Counted from the stretch's first letter, positions 17,650-27,749 are shown. The stretch is DNA of 64,000 bases from Clostridiaceae bacterium M8S5 (GCA_029227815.1 CP118523.1:2170001-2234000), one strand, 5' to 3'. The notes: a model not told the origin generated them from the sequence alone. Numbers and translations are program-made.

Positions 17650-18972
17650 TTATTTTCTTTTGTTAGAGTTAACAAATTTATTCTCTTTTAATCTAAATTT
17701 GTAAGGATCACCTAACCTTTTACATAATTCTTTAGGAGATATGTGAAATTGTTCTATTATAAAATCAACTTCATCACTAAGTGACGAGTCAAAGACTCCT
17801 GGATCATCTGTACAAATCACTAAATTCACTCTGGAATTATATAGTTTTAAGAATGGATGTTGTTCAATTAGCTTTACTCCACTTATGCATAAATTTGATG
17901 TAGGGCAAACTTCAATAATAGTTCCAATACGCTTCAATTCATCCAATACATAATTTTGTCTATTTGTTATATCAAGTAATCTCTGTTGATTATAGTTTCT
18001 ATAGATTTTTTCATTAGGCTCTTTAGTATATAAAATTTCTAGTTCAGCTAGTAATTCAGTCTGGTTGATTTTCACATTGTATGTTTTTAATTCTTCCATA
18101 TATTTAATATCATATTTAATCTGAGCGATTCTCTCTTTAACACTTTCGTAAACATGTGCCTCATTACATCTGCTAATTGCTATTAACGGATCTATTCCTA
18201 GTGCTATACAGTGTGCTAGTCTTTTTGCTCCATATAATGCAGATTGATGACACCATCGTATTGCACTTTCAAGTGATTTATCATAAAAATTTTCACCAAT
18301 ATGTACAACTACATCAACTGTTTTGTCTGGATCATTATTTCTATCAATACTTACTTCTTTATAGAAATTCTCTAAATTTTCGGGCGCTATTTCTTTACCA
18401 GAGAAATCAACGCCTACTATCGTATCTATTAAATCTGGGTTTTCTTCTATAATTTCTTTTAATAAAGAATAATCACCTAATCTAACAATGTATTTTGCTG
18501 TAAATGTATCAGTGCATGCTTCTTTAAAGAATCTTGCAAATCTAGCATGCCAACTTTTCCATTCTTCACTTGAACCCCCAAATCCATTTCTATACTCAAC
18601 ATATGTTAAACCTTCACGTTTATGACGCTCTGTGATACATTTTAAAACTACTTCAGGATTCTCTTTATCATAATAATAACCAGTTATGCAAATAGCAAAA
18701 TAGCTTTTAATATTGAATTCATCAAAATTACCCTCTCCTCTAAATTTATAACAGTAAACTTCCTCTATTTCTTCTAATGAACCAGTTCTAACTGCTCTTT
18801 CAAAGATTTCTATAGGATTAAGTTTAACACCAAAGATACTTTCATATTTATTTAAGAAATCGAATCTATTCCAATTAATTTCTGTATAATGATTTTTTGC
18901 TAATTCAAAAAGATCTTCAGTATACAAGCATTGTAATACATGTACATGTAATTCTGTCTTTTTCAATAACAT
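17650..18972 (-). CDS. Adenosine/AMP deaminase superfamily protein with internal insertion
   Basis: A 440-residue zinc hydrolase of the adenosine deaminase branch. All metal and catalytic motifs are present: TELHVHV at residue 6 (HxH), VVVHIGE near 220 (ADA has HAGE), AKRLAHCIALG near 247 (GHG replaced by AHC), VCPTSNLCISG near 362 and CTDDPGVFDSSL near 390. About 100 helical residues lie between the AHC and CPTSN motifs, where normal ADA has roughly 20, so the protein is longer than the usual 340. The native substrate may not be adenosine. It is monocistronic with its own terminator. Confidence 0.8.
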   Translation of the reverse strand: MLLKKTELHVHVLQCLYTEDLFELAKNHYTEINWNRFDFLNKYESIFGVKLNPIEIFERAVRTGSLEEIEEVYCYKFRGEGNFDEFNIKSYFAICITGYYYDKENPEVVLKCITERHKREGLTYVEYRNGFGGSSEEWKSWHARFARFFKEACTDTFTAKYIVRLGDYSLLKEIIEENPDLIDTIVGVDFSGKEIAPENLENFYKEVSIDRNNDPDKTVDVVVHIGENFYDKSLESAIRWCHQSALYGAKRLAHCIALGIDPLIAISRCNEAHVYESVKERIAQIKYDIKYMEELKTYNVKINQTELLAELEILYTKEPNEKIYRNYNQQRLLDITNRQNYVLDELKRIGTIIEVCPTSNLCISGVKLIEQHPFLKLYNSRVNLVICTDDPGVFDSSLSDEVDFIIEQFHISPKELCKRLGDPYKFRLKENKFVNSNKRK

Positions 18973-19056
18973 AATATTCCTCCATTTTTAAAGGTGCATT
19001 TATGATTTTAAATACACCTCAATTAGTTTTTTATTTTAGGAAATAGCTTCTATCCT

Positions 19057-19959
19057 TTAGGCATCAATATTTTTTATTGGAATATATATTTCCATTACAG
19101 TATCTGGTCGAAAATGACATCTCTCATCATAAAATTCAAAGTCCATTTTAGTATCATCATAAACATACCCACTATCTTTGAACCATTCTTCAAAAATATA
19201 TTTCCATGTCTGTCTAATTGCTTGTGGAAATTCGTTATTGCTCTTATTTTCACCTGATGTATCTACTGGTGGGGTTGTAAATACAGCATATTTTGCTTCT
19301 GGAACTTCTATAGTTATCATATCATCAGTTACTTTATTAAAATTATTAACGATTACGCCTAGTAGATAAGTTACATTATCTTCTTCATTATTAATGCATA
19401 TCCCTACTTCTCCATGTTTAAGTGGATTGAGTTGTTTATACATCTTACACTCCCATCCATTAGTATCATAATTATCCCAAAATGCAGCGATATCTTTTGT
19501 ATAGGTACTATCCTCAATATTAGTTTTTATGCCATATCCAGCTACTTTAAAACTATCTTTTTGAATAATTTTTGGTTCCATATTATATCCTCCTATATCA
19601 AATACTGAATCATAACCTTCTTTATAGCTGTTAATCCACGCCATTCTTTTAATATATTGAGTAGGCGTATATCCAAATTCTTTTTTAAATGCTTTAGAAA
19701 ACCCGCTATGCGTTTCAAAACAATAATCAAAGGCTATATCAACTATTTTATTACCTCGAAAAAGTTCAATTGCAGATAGAGACAATCTTCTCTTACGAAT
19801 ATACTCCATAACAGATTGTTCCATACATATATGAAATACTCTACAGAAATGAAATTTAGAATATCCAATGTGATTAGAAATCATCTGTGGAGTTATTTTC
19901 TCTTTTATATTTACCTCTATAAAATTGATACTTTTTCGTATGTCTTCACTATAATTCAA
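19057..19959 (-). CDS. AraC family regulator with GyrI-like ligand-binding domain
   Basis: A 300-residue regulator. Residues 1-105 hold two AraC helix-turn-helix units (ITPQMISNHIGYSKFHFCRVF and DIAFDYCFETHSGFSKAFKKEFGYTPTQYIK). The rest is a GyrI/Rob-like domain ending MEIYIPIK, which binds drugs or small aromatic cations in relatives. The start is TTG (19957-19959) with GGAGG 9 bp upstream. A related AraC/GyrI gene lies at 39159, with the same order of domains. It stands alone and its target is not evident. Confidence 0.9.
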   Translation of the reverse strand: MNYSEDIRKSINFIEVNIKEKITPQMISNHIGYSKFHFCRVFHICMEQSVMEYIRKRRLSLSAIELFRGNKIVDIAFDYCFETHSGFSKAFKKEFGYTPTQYIKRMAWINSYKEGYDSVFDIGGYNMEPKIIQKDSFKVAGYGIKTNIEDSTYTKDIAAFWDNYDTNGWECKMYKQLNPLKHGEVGICINNEEDNVTYLLGVIVNNFNKVTDDMITIEVPEAKYAVFTTPPVDTSGENKSNNEFPQAIRQTWKYIFEEWFKDSGYVYDDTKMDFEFYDERCHFRPDTVMEIYIPIKNIDA

Positions 19960-20143
19960 AGTATTCTTCCTCCCCGTACGGTATTGAATTATTAGTACTA
20001 TAAAATTATAGCAATTTTATTTGATATAGTCTGTTCCAAGCTTGCTATTTATTTATTACTTGCTCAATCAAAGTTATTAACTTTATTCATCATCTTTTAT
20101 CTTAAAATCTATTCATATTAATAAAATCCTCTGCATATATTAA

Positions 20144-20764
20144 TCAATTGGAAAACTTAATTTTTATTAGGAGTGTCCATTTATGATTTACAGCGACTTC
20201 ATCCATGTCATGTTTCTCAACATAGAAATCACCATCATCAGCTATATATGTCCAAATAGGAATTTGCTCACTATCATTATTTGTCTCAATATTATCTTGT
20301 AAACTAATTGGTCCTGATGATAGGTTTTTATCATATCTATTAATAAACTTCGTACTACGTACATGTCCATTTTCCTCACTAATTACAACTGTCATCATGA
20401 GATAATCTGACCTCTCTAAATCATTATTGATTAAGTCTTTTAAAGAGATACTCACTTCTCCATCAAATCCATCTTCCGAAAGAATTTTAGTACATATCCC
20501 GTTTTTTTCTAATAATTCACCATCACTCCATATTTCATAACTACAACTTAATTTCTTTTTATCCCCTTTATAGTCTATTGAAACACTTGTTGTACCAAGA
20601 AATTGCAAATGAGGTCCTAATTCCTTTAACTCACCTTTAAATAAATTTCCTTGCGTTATACTTAAGATTTTGCTTGAAATTGTCTCTTTATGGGAACAAG
20701 ATACGCTAATTAAAAGAACACATATTATTACAGATAGCATTTTTCCTTTATTAATCCTCGTCAT
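20144..20764 (-). CDS. Putative lipoprotein (206 aa)
   Basis: The signal region MLSVIICVLLISVSC ends in a lipobox cysteine at residue 23, giving a membrane-anchored extracellular protein. The mature part is beta-rich with several charged loops and no motif I recognise. ATG at 20764 has AGGAGG upstream. It lies 35 bp after the zinc-ribbon membrane protein gene, so the two are probably one operon. Confidence 0.7.
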   Translation of the reverse strand: MTRINKGKMLSVIICVLLISVSCSHKETISSKILSITQGNLFKGELKELGPHLQFLGTTSVSIDYKGDKKKLSCSYEIWSDGELLEKNGICTKILSEDGFDGEVSISLKDLINNDLERSDYLMMTVVISEENGHVRSTKFINRYDKNLSSGPISLQDNIETNNDSEQIPIWTYIADDGDFYVEKHDMDEVAVNHKWTLLIKIKFSN

Positions 20765-20799
20765 TAATTTAACCTCCTGTTATAGATGAATAAGAGTTA

Positions 20800-21531
20800 C
20801 TATTTCATATTTTTATAAAGCTCTGTGCTATCAATATCTATTATGATTGGATTATCATCATTATCACATAAATCCACTGTTATTTTTTTAATACTGTTAT
20901 TATCATCTATTGTAATCCAAACAATAGCAGTATTCCTATCCCCTCTTATATTCATCATTAGATAGTTATCATGAATTTTAACAGCATGATTAAGAATTTT
21001 ATAATCTACACCAATAGATTCGATAACCTTATCATTTTTCTTAATAATATCTAAAGCAACTTTTGATATTGGTTCATTTATAGCATCTTTTCTACGTTCA
21101 TCTGTTGCCTCATAATTTTCCTTTATACTATCTAAAGATACTTTCATTCTTTGTTCATTCATAATATCTCTTTTCCGTTGGTTTGCTGCGTCATATAAAA
21201 GGACTGAGGCCATTAGTACATTTACTCCTATTATACAGCCCAATACTACACATTTTTCATAGACTAATTTATTATCATCAATTTCTTTGCCCAATTCATT
21301 CCCACAATATGGACAACAACTTGCGTTATCAGTGGAGCTATGCTTTAATGGTAATCTTCTATTACACGTTGTGCATTTCCAATATATTAGTGAAAAATAA
21401 ATAAATGAACCACAGCACAACCCTACAATTATAAGAAATAAAAACGATACACTTGCAAATAGCAAAAAAAATGCTGCCGTATAAAGTGATATTACACTTA
21501 TTCTTCTCATCTTAAATATATTTCTCTTCAT
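20800..21531 (-). CDS. Membrane protein with zinc ribbon (243 aa)
   Basis: Two hydrophobic segments (about residues 12-45 and 90-115) flank a CxxC...CxxC zinc ribbon, CTTCNRRLPLK and CCPYCGNELGK. A long charged tail follows. The ATG at 21531 (MKRN) is preferred because GGAGG lies 10 bp upstream; the two ATGs between are too close. Function unknown. It is likely co-transcribed with the lipoprotein at 20144-20764. Confidence 0.7.
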   Translation of the reverse strand: MKRNIFKMRRISVISLYTAAFFLLFASVSFLFLIIVGLCCGSFIYFSLIYWKCTTCNRRLPLKHSSTDNASCCPYCGNELGKEIDDNKLVYEKCVVLGCIIGVNVLMASVLLYDAANQRKRDIMNEQRMKVSLDSIKENYEATDERRKDAINEPISKVALDIIKKNDKVIESIGVDYKILNHAVKIHDNYLMMNIRGDRNTAIVWITIDDNNSIKKITVDLCDNDDNPIIIDIDSTELYKNMK

Positions 21532-21676
21532 ACGCATCATACCTCCAATTTTAAAATTCTGATTTTTTACTATAAACATTTATCAAAAGTGAAAATATAA
21601 TGTTTTATAATGCCCCAATTTACATCGTTTATCATAGGGGATTTTATATTGCAAAATAACTACCTCAAGCATAATG

Positions 21677-22108
21677 TTAGACTACATAACTTTTTCTAAA
21701 CCCAGTTATTTCCTTGAACTTTATTGCTCTATAGAAATCATCTGCTTCTTCAGATGATAATAAATCTAGCCTCGTTTTAGGATATAATGAGTGACAGATT
21801 TCTATTAATAAATTACCAAGTCTGTTACCTCTATATTCCTTCTTAATCAGTATCTCTGCTATGTATGTAGTAATTAGTTCATCAGAAAGAGCTCTCATAA
21901 ATCCTATCACAATCCCATTCTTTAGAACAATTAATGCTACTTGTGAAGACACCCATGCATTTTTAGCATCATCTTCTCTTTCAATAAAAGTCATCCACCC
22001 TTCTTCTTCATACAATTTTTGTATAGCTTCAAAATATCTTTCATCATAAGTTTCTACTGTAATTCCATCTGGTAAATTATAATTTGTTAGAACACTACTT
22101 AATTTCAT
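21677..22108 (-). CDS. GNAT family N-acetyltransferase
   Basis: A 143-residue GNAT with an acetyl-CoA loop IKKEYRGNRLGNLLIEI (RGxxLG). Motif B (RLDLLSSEEADDFYRAIKFKEI) follows. ATG at 22108 follows GGAGG. The gene starts 19 bp after the PlsC-like gene, so they may share a transcript. Confidence 0.85.
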   Translation of the reverse strand: MKLSSVLTNYNLPDGITVETYDERYFEAIQKLYEEEGWMTFIEREDDAKNAWVSSQVALIVLKNGIVIGFMRALSDELITTYIAEILIKKEYRGNRLGNLLIEICHSLYPKTRLDLLSSEEADDFYRAIKFKEITGFRKSYVV

Positions 22109-22127
22109 CTTGATACCTCCAATTAGA

Positions 22128-22829
22128 TTACATATATACTCCTCTATAATTCTCAGGTAATAATTCTGCTATTTTTTTCATTATATAGTTTTTGGTGAAT
22201 TTTTCATATTCCTTTTTATCTTGGTCTTTTGCTCTCTTTGGAAAATCAAATTGTTTTCCTATGATGATATTAACATCTGCATAGTCAAAGTTTTCCGTAC
22301 TCATATCACCATCTTTGCTTATAGGTAATAATCTTTCTGTCCCATATAATCCAATAGGTACAATAGGAGCTCCTGTCATTCTTGCTATAAGAAGAATTCC
22401 TTTTTTTGCCTCTATCAAACTACCAACTCTACTTCTAGTTCCTTCTGGGAAAATTAATAAGCTTTCTCCTTGCTTAACAAGCTTAACAATTTTCTTAAGA
22501 CCTTCTTTATCAGAAGTATTAGGTTTTATATTTGTAGTCTTTATTACATTAACACCTATACTTGTAACAGCATTAGTTGATAGCTTTACACCTGCTACAA
22601 AAGTTGGATCAATCTCTTTTAAAACCTTGTCTAAAACTAATCCATCAGAATTACTTAGGTGATTACATATAAAAATAGTTGGTGTTTTTATAACCTTTAA
22701 ATTTTCACTTCCTTGTACGTTTATATTGGCATATTTTTTTAAGTATTTATCAACAACTTTTTTCGATATGTATGTGACAAATTTATCAGGTAAAATATTA
22801 ATAATTTTTGCAGTAGTTGTGGATATCAT
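22128..22829 (-). CDS. plsC: 1-acyl-sn-glycerol-3-phosphate acyltransferase (PlsC family)
   Basis: A 233-residue acyltransferase for phospholipid synthesis, or a related lysophospholipid acyltransferase. Block I has NHLSNSDG with the catalytic H-x4-D; block III is LIFPEGTRSRVG, which binds glycerol phosphate; block IV is APIVPIGLYG. The protein is peripheral to the membrane. ATG at 22829 follows GGAGGG. It lies upstream of the GNAT at 21677 by 19 bp. Confidence 0.9.
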   Translation of the reverse strand: MISTTTAKIINILPDKFVTYISKKVVDKYLKKYANINVQGSENLKVIKTPTIFICNHLSNSDGLVLDKVLKEIDPTFVAGVKLSTNAVTSIGVNVIKTTNIKPNTSDKEGLKKIVKLVKQGESLLIFPEGTRSRVGSLIEAKKGILLIARMTGAPIVPIGLYGTERLLPISKDGDMSTENFDYADVNIIIGKQFDFPKRAKDQDKKEYEKFTKNYIMKKIAELLPENYRGVYM

Positions 22830-22944
22830 TTACTTCCCTCCTTTTATACTTGAAATTACTTATTGTAAAATAAGCTGATATTCTGATAATTTTGTTTTGT
22901 TATATAAAAGATTTATAAACCTTTGAAGTAAATCATAGGCTATT

Positions 22945-23718
22945 TTATTGAAACAATAAGTTTATCACTGCATCTTCTTCCTCAGAGATTACAGTCCCCC
23001 CTGGCGATAAGTGAAGTAATATCTCCTCTTTCTTCCACAATCCTCCTATTGGTTCTAATATTCTAATAGCGCATTTTTTTAATATATTAAATTGCTCGTC
23101 CAAATTATCTGTAGTATACATTTCATTTATCAAATTATATAATTCAAAATCTGACTCTTTAATATAATTTAAATGTACTTTTGGCTTACCTACTTCCAAA
23201 TTATTTATTCTTGCATAGCATTGCAAGTACCAATCAAATGAAGAAAAAATAAAATATCTTGAATAAAGCATATCTTTATATAGACGATATTCTAATTTAT
23301 CTAATATGTGTTGAAATGTAAATCTGAATAAATGTTTTTCGAAATCAGTAATTTTTTCTGGCAATTTCCATTTTCGCTCAATTCTTTTTAAAATCTTCTT
23401 GGTTATACCATTTCTATCATAAAGTATTTTACAATTTAGGTGTACTAGATAAAAAGGGTTATTTGGAGTATCTGTTAAAAAATCTTCTATTGATAATATC
23501 ATACAATCTGTAGGTATACCTGCAATATGAAAATGAACTCCATTAAAATTTTTCGATATTGATTCATTAAGAATAACGGTTAAGTCATAATCTCCTCCAA
23601 TTTCCATATCAGAGTATGTTCTTCCCCCATATTCAACAATACCTACGACTTGCTCTTTCTTCTTTAAATTTTCTATTAAATTTTTAATATTTTTAAAAGA
23701 TTTTATAATATCAGTCAT
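22945..23718 (-). CDS. Nucleotidyltransferase-fold protein
   Basis: A 257-residue protein with an N-terminal minimal nucleotidyltransferase motif: YGGRTYSDMEIGGDYDLTVI, where GG and the DxD in GDYDL would bind metal and nucleotide. The C-terminal helical half resembles those of aminoglycoside-adenylylating or HEPN-linked enzymes. ATG at 23718 has GGAGG; an upstream ATG lies within that site. Substrate unknown; drug adenylylation is possible. Monocistronic. Confidence 0.75.
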   Translation of the reverse strand: MTDIIKSFKNIKNLIENLKKKEQVVGIVEYGGRTYSDMEIGGDYDLTVILNESISKNFNGVHFHIAGIPTDCMILSIEDFLTDTPNNPFYLVHLNCKILYDRNGITKKILKRIERKWKLPEKITDFEKHLFRFTFQHILDKLEYRLYKDMLYSRYFIFSSFDWYLQCYARINNLEVGKPKVHLNYIKESDFELYNLINEMYTTDNLDEQFNILKKCAIRILEPIGGLWKKEEILLHLSPGGTVISEEEDAVINLLFQ

Positions 23719-23935
23719 TTTTTCCTCCATCTTAACAATCGCTTAGGAACAATTCCCTACTAGCTCTACACTATATACTTTTGCTTTATTCCATCTACGT
23801 CACTATTTTCTATAAATCTACCACTCATTAAACATAAACAATATATTCTTTCGTACGATGGACAAAAAACTCTCCAAGGTTGCCTATTATACATTAATAT
23901 TTATAAACAATTAAACTATTTATTGCGCTAAACAT

Positions 23936-24304
23936 TTACTTTTTCTTACTTTCAAAGTTTTGTTGAACAAAACCAAGCTCATTTCCATCTGGATCACTAA
24001 TAGTAAATTTCCGTGTTCCGTAAGGCATTGTCTGTAATGGCTCGATAATATTCACTTTATCTTTAAGTTGTTTCCATAAAGCATCGATATCATCAATATC
24101 AAAATTAAATCTACCTCGTGATGGGATTTTATCACTAACTGATAGAGCAAACACTGCGCCACTATCACATTTAAAATCAACATACTGCCACTTTTCATTT
24201 ATGTCTACACCATTATTCTCAAAACCCAGAATGTTTTCATACCATTCAATTGCTCTCTGTAAGTCGGATACATTGGCTCTCACATGCGTAAGTTTTGTTT
24301 TCAT
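23936..24304 (-). CDS. VOC (glyoxalase/bleomycin-resistance) family protein
   Basis: A 122-residue protein with two VOC half-units: VRANVSDLQRAIEWYENILGFE and, at the end, TRKFTISDPDGNELGFVQQ. His8, together with a Glu at each repeat end, would bind metal. ATG at 24304 is chosen (a GTG just before it is also open). It resembles small lactoylglutathione-lyase-like or antibiotic-binding proteins. It stands alone, and its codon use is as in its neighbours. Confidence 0.83.
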   Translation of the reverse strand: MKTKLTHVRANVSDLQRAIEWYENILGFENNGVDINEKWQYVDFKCDSGAVFALSVSDKIPSRGRFNFDIDDIDALWKQLKDKVNIIEPLQTMPYGTRKFTISDPDGNELGFVQQNFESKKK

Positions 24305-24400
24305 CACTATCTACTCCCTTCAAACTTATGTATTACCTCGAAACAAAAGCTAACAAAACGGTGACATATTATCAATTCCTCTTAAACTACATAATTAATA

Positions 24401-25366
24401 TTAGCAACTTAATAAAGAATCTATCTCATACCAGTTTTTTGTCAACCAAAGTATTTCGTCCTTGAAACGCACTGCCTTTCCTCTATTGTCTGTAAAAAAT
24501 TCAGGTTGTATCCACCATGGCACTTCAATACACCACGATAGTCGCAAAGCATCTGCTATATTTGACAAAGTCAGCATTAAATGCTGAGTATAACCTTCAA
24601 GAAAAGCGTTTATTTTCTCAATGTCCATTCTATTATCTTTCAATGCAAACGATAGTATCGCTCTTCCTATGTCATGCCAAATATAGCTATAATGGTTGCG
24701 GTCGAAGTCAATAATGGCAGATACACCATCTACATCAAACAAGATATTATCAGAAGTAAAATCTTCGTGAGCAATACCCTTGGGCAATTTATCAAAAAAC
24801 TCATTTGTAATCTGTTTCAAAATAGGTTCTTGCGCAAACACAGCTTCCCGATACTCATTAGGGGTACTTGGTAAACATTTCTCCTTACGAGCATGATAGT
24901 TAGCCCATAGCGAATCTATTATTTGCCTGTTGTTAATAGGAAACCCTTTAACCGAAAGCACCGGTAGCTGTGAAAAAAACTTGTGCATTAACCCGCATGC
25001 ACTGCCAAGACTGTGCATTTGCATTATTGTGATTGTATTTGGGCTTTCTACCTTACCTAAACGAAAATCCATAATCATATAAGCAGTTTCATTATCCAAC
25101 AGACGAATGGCATGTCCTCCACACTGCCAGATAGACGGACATGGAACCCCTCTTTTTTCGAGGATAATTTGTCGTTGTAATGCAGATTCAACTAGCTTCA
25201 ATTTATTTCTGCTAAATCGCTTATTGCTAAATTGTTTTACTAATAATTCACATTTGTCAGTGCAAATTTTCCACTTCTGATTCAACCATCCACCAGTTAC
25301 TGGATAAATATGTTTGCAAGTTAACCCAAAGCTTTCTTTTAAATCAACTATGATGTTTTCATCCAT
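24401..25366 (-). CDS. APH-fold phosphotransferase (homoserine-kinase-II-like)
   Basis: A 321-residue kinase-like protein. The catalytic loop GIAHEDFTSDNILFD has the Brenner His and Asn with Glu in place of Gly, and the metal Asp is in AIIDFDRNH. Relatives phosphorylate aminoglycosides, spectinomycin or homoserine. Base use is visibly richer in G+C than its neighbours (many GC-containing codons), which suggests recent acquisition. ATG at 25366 has GAGGAGG upstream. Monocistronic. Confidence 0.8.
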   Translation of the reverse strand: MDENIIVDLKESFGLTCKHIYPVTGGWLNQKWKICTDKCELLVKQFSNKRFSRNKLKLVESALQRQIILEKRGVPCPSIWQCGGHAIRLLDNETAYMIMDFRLGKVESPNTITIMQMHSLGSACGLMHKFFSQLPVLSVKGFPINNRQIIDSLWANYHARKEKCLPSTPNEYREAVFAQEPILKQITNEFFDKLPKGIAHEDFTSDNILFDVDGVSAIIDFDRNHYSYIWHDIGRAILSFALKDNRMDIEKINAFLEGYTQHLMLTLSNIADALRLSWCIEVPWWIQPEFFTDNRGKAVRFKDEILWLTKNWYEIDSLLSC

Positions 25367-25559
25367 GCATTAACCTCCTCAACAAAACCAGTAAACTATC
25401 GTACACATTTTATAACAAACTGTCAAGCAATAGTTACTTAATGAATCCCATAAAAATATCACTGAATACATAATCATTTTTTAAAGCAAACTATTATGGT
25501 GTAGGACCTAACCTTCCATCCAGCTAACTCCTATATTTATGATTATCTAGCCCCTATAA

Positions 25560-26048
25560 CTAAATTTCAGTTATACAAAACCCAAGTGATTTATAAAGTT
25601 TTAGTGCTTGTTTATTTTCACTATGAACATTTATAGTTATTTCTTTATATCCACTATGCTTAGCTTGCGATATTGCTCTACTAATCAATTTTGTCCCAAT
25701 TCCTAAGCCTCTTAAGTTCTGATTTACACCAACAGACCATATATTACATACAGAATTTTTGTCTGGCATCATGATTAAAATGCCAATAGTCTCAGCTTCT
25801 TTGTTATTGGCAACAAGTATATGGCATTCTTGAAAATTACCTAACTTACCAAATATCAGATTTTCTATGAATTTTCTAGGACTCTTCCCTACTATATCAG
25901 GATCTACTATACCTTTCATAACCGATGACAGTATATTGTCAAGAAAAGCAATTAGCACATCACCTGTAAGATTAAGTTTACTAATATTATATGGCTCGTC
26001 TAGTATATCAATCAGTTCATTTGTAGAACGCGTAAGTGTATATTTCAA
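25560..26048 (-). CDS. GNAT family N-acetyltransferase (TTG start)
   Basis: A 162-residue GNAT. The acetyl-CoA loop is QNLRGLGIGTKLISRAI, followed by EITINVHSENKQALKLYKSLGF. The start codon is TTG (26046-26048), with GGAGGGG 5 bp upstream. Substrate unknown. A truncated zinc-ribbon remnant lies just upstream. Confidence 0.87.
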   Translation of the reverse strand: MKYTLTRSTNELIDILDEPYNISKLNLTGDVLIAFLDNILSSVMKGIVDPDIVGKSPRKFIENLIFGKLGNFQECHILVANNKEAETIGILIMMPDKNSVCNIWSVGVNQNLRGLGIGTKLISRAISQAKHSGYKEITINVHSENKQALKLYKSLGFCITEI

Positions 26049-26145
26049 AATAACCCCTCCATTTTATTCCAGCACGACTATATTTCCATGTTGCCCTAAG
26101 GTTTCTCCTTAAAGACAAAAGATTTAACCCCATTTTACATACATA

Positions 26146-26235
26146 TTAGGCTAATTCAAAACCACATTTCGGACATTTTTTATTTATTAACTTTTTACCA
26201 CACTTGCATACAAATCCAATTAACTTTACTGGATT
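26146..26235 (-). pseudogene. C-terminal zinc-ribbon fragment
   Basis: The minus strand reads VCKCGKKLINKKCPKCGFELA then stop. This is a double CxC/CxxC zinc ribbon typical of small Firmicute membrane proteins. Stops appear directly upstream and there is no start codon, so only the tail of a gene survives. Confidence 0.5.
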
Positions 26236-26318
26236 GACCCATTACTAGGCATAGTTAGGCACATCTTTGGTTACATCCTAATGGGAGTACACCAAAAAGC
26301 TTCAAGTCTCTCTGATAT

Positions 26319-27086
26319 TTACTTTCTTTTTGCTATGTAAGCAGTTGTATACATATCTGTTTCTATAACATCATCTAAGTTTTCATATAATTCTTGAATT
26401 TTTGAATATAGTATCTTCTGTTTTTCATTATCTAAAGCCAGATAAGATGACTGAGAAAAAAACTCTTTTGTCAATTTATCCTTAGTTTCAATTATTTTCC
26501 ACTTATAATCAAGATAGTCTGCTAAATAAAAGTATCCACTATTTATAATTTCTAACTTCCTATTACTTTTAATATCATCCTGTACTACTTTTGCTGATTT
26601 TCTTTCAGGATAGTAATCCCATAGAAGTTCATATGCTTCTTTTACCTCTTTTATCTCAATATTTGGTGCTACATGCCATAACAAGACCAAATATCCATTA
26701 TCATCTAACAAATCATAACACTTTTTATATTTAATACTTTTCTCTATCCAGTGAAATGCGGTAGCTGAAAAAATAAAAGAGGTTTTAAACGAAGTTTTAG
26801 GTTCCCATTTTTCAAATGAGCTCACATCAACTGTAATATCATAATTTGAACCCTTCTTAGCTAATATATCAGCTAAGTTCTTCCCCATTTCGATGCAATG
26901 AATCTTATAACCTTTTTCAGCAAATTTTAATGTAGCTTGTCCAGTACCCGCTCCTATTTCTAGTAACTTATTATTTTTAGATACATTAGTCCTATCTATA
27001 ACCCATTCTATAACTTCATCTGGATAAGATGGTCTAGACTCATCATATATTTTTGCTGCACTATCAAATGACTCTCTTCTCTTCAT
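26319..27086 (-). CDS. Class I SAM-dependent methyltransferase
   Basis: A 255-residue enzyme. It opens SFDSAAKIYDESRPSYP, the typical start of small-molecule methyltransferases in the UbiE/TAM-like group. SAM motif I is LLEIGAGTGQATLKF; the next acidic residue is in HCIEMGKN; ATAFHWIE is the substrate-side motif. The ATG at 27086 is chosen because GGAGGG precedes it. It is a distant paralogue of the proteins at 7195 and 57598. Substrate unknown. Confidence 0.87.
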   Translation of the reverse strand: MKRRESFDSAAKIYDESRPSYPDEVIEWVIDRTNVSKNNKLLEIGAGTGQATLKFAEKGYKIHCIEMGKNLADILAKKGSNYDITVDVSSFEKWEPKTSFKTSFIFSATAFHWIEKSIKYKKCYDLLDDNGYLVLLWHVAPNIEIKEVKEAYELLWDYYPERKSAKVVQDDIKSNRKLEIINSGYFYLADYLDYKWKIIETKDKLTKEFFSQSSYLALDNEKQKILYSKIQELYENLDDVIETDMYTTAYIAKRK

Positions 27087-27173
27087 AGTCACCCTCCCGT
27101 TAAGTAAACACATTCTAAAATCATAAGCTACATCCACTTTATTAGTTACTTGACTTATTTCATAAAATACATG

Positions 27174-27572
27174 CTAACTATCTACTTTAATTCCTAAAGA
27201 ACTGCACTTTTTTATGGCTTCTGGATGTCCGTTGATTGCAGCTTTTTTATACCATTCTTTAGCTTTTTCATTATCCTTTTCTACGACACATCCTTTTTCG
27301 TAAAATAACTCTGCAAGATTAACCTGAGCGTCTCTATCTCCATGTTTTGCAGCACGTTCTGTCCAATAAAATGACTTATCTATATCTTTCTCAATACCAA
27401 GTCCTTCGTAATAAAAATATCCAATTTGACATTCGGCCAATGGATATCCCTTCTCTGCTATTTTTAAATGCCCATCAAAACATTTTTTATACTGCCCACT
27501 TAAATAATATTTTTCTATTAGTTCATTGCATTCATCTAATTCTTTGCATGTTTTATAGTAATTTTCTGCCAT
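27174..27572 (-). CDS. Sel1-repeat (TPR-like) protein
   Basis: A 132-residue helical repeat protein. About three SEL1 repeats are visible: AECQIGYFYYEGLGIEKDIDK, WTERAAKHGDRDAQVNLAELF and WYKKAAINGHPEAIKKC. There is no signal peptide, so it is probably cytoplasmic and mediates protein contacts. The ATG at 27572 follows a GGAGG site that overlaps the longer frame. Monocistronic. Confidence 0.85.
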   Translation of the reverse strand: MAENYYKTCKELDECNELIEKYYLSGQYKKCFDGHLKIAEKGYPLAECQIGYFYYEGLGIEKDIDKSFYWTERAAKHGDRDAQVNLAELFYEKGCVVEKDNEKAKEWYKKAAINGHPEAIKKCSSLGIKVDS

Positions 27573-27749
27573 ATCATACCTCCTGAATTTTGACATAATA
27601 TGTGCTATGAATATTCACTTCTTTACAATTTTGGAAGTGATAATCATACCACCTCATACACTTTAAATCATTTTTCTAAAACAATTCATCTGTTCATTAA
27701 TCTTAAATGTTACTGGATAATAACTTCCTCTGCGTAAGTTTCTATATCA

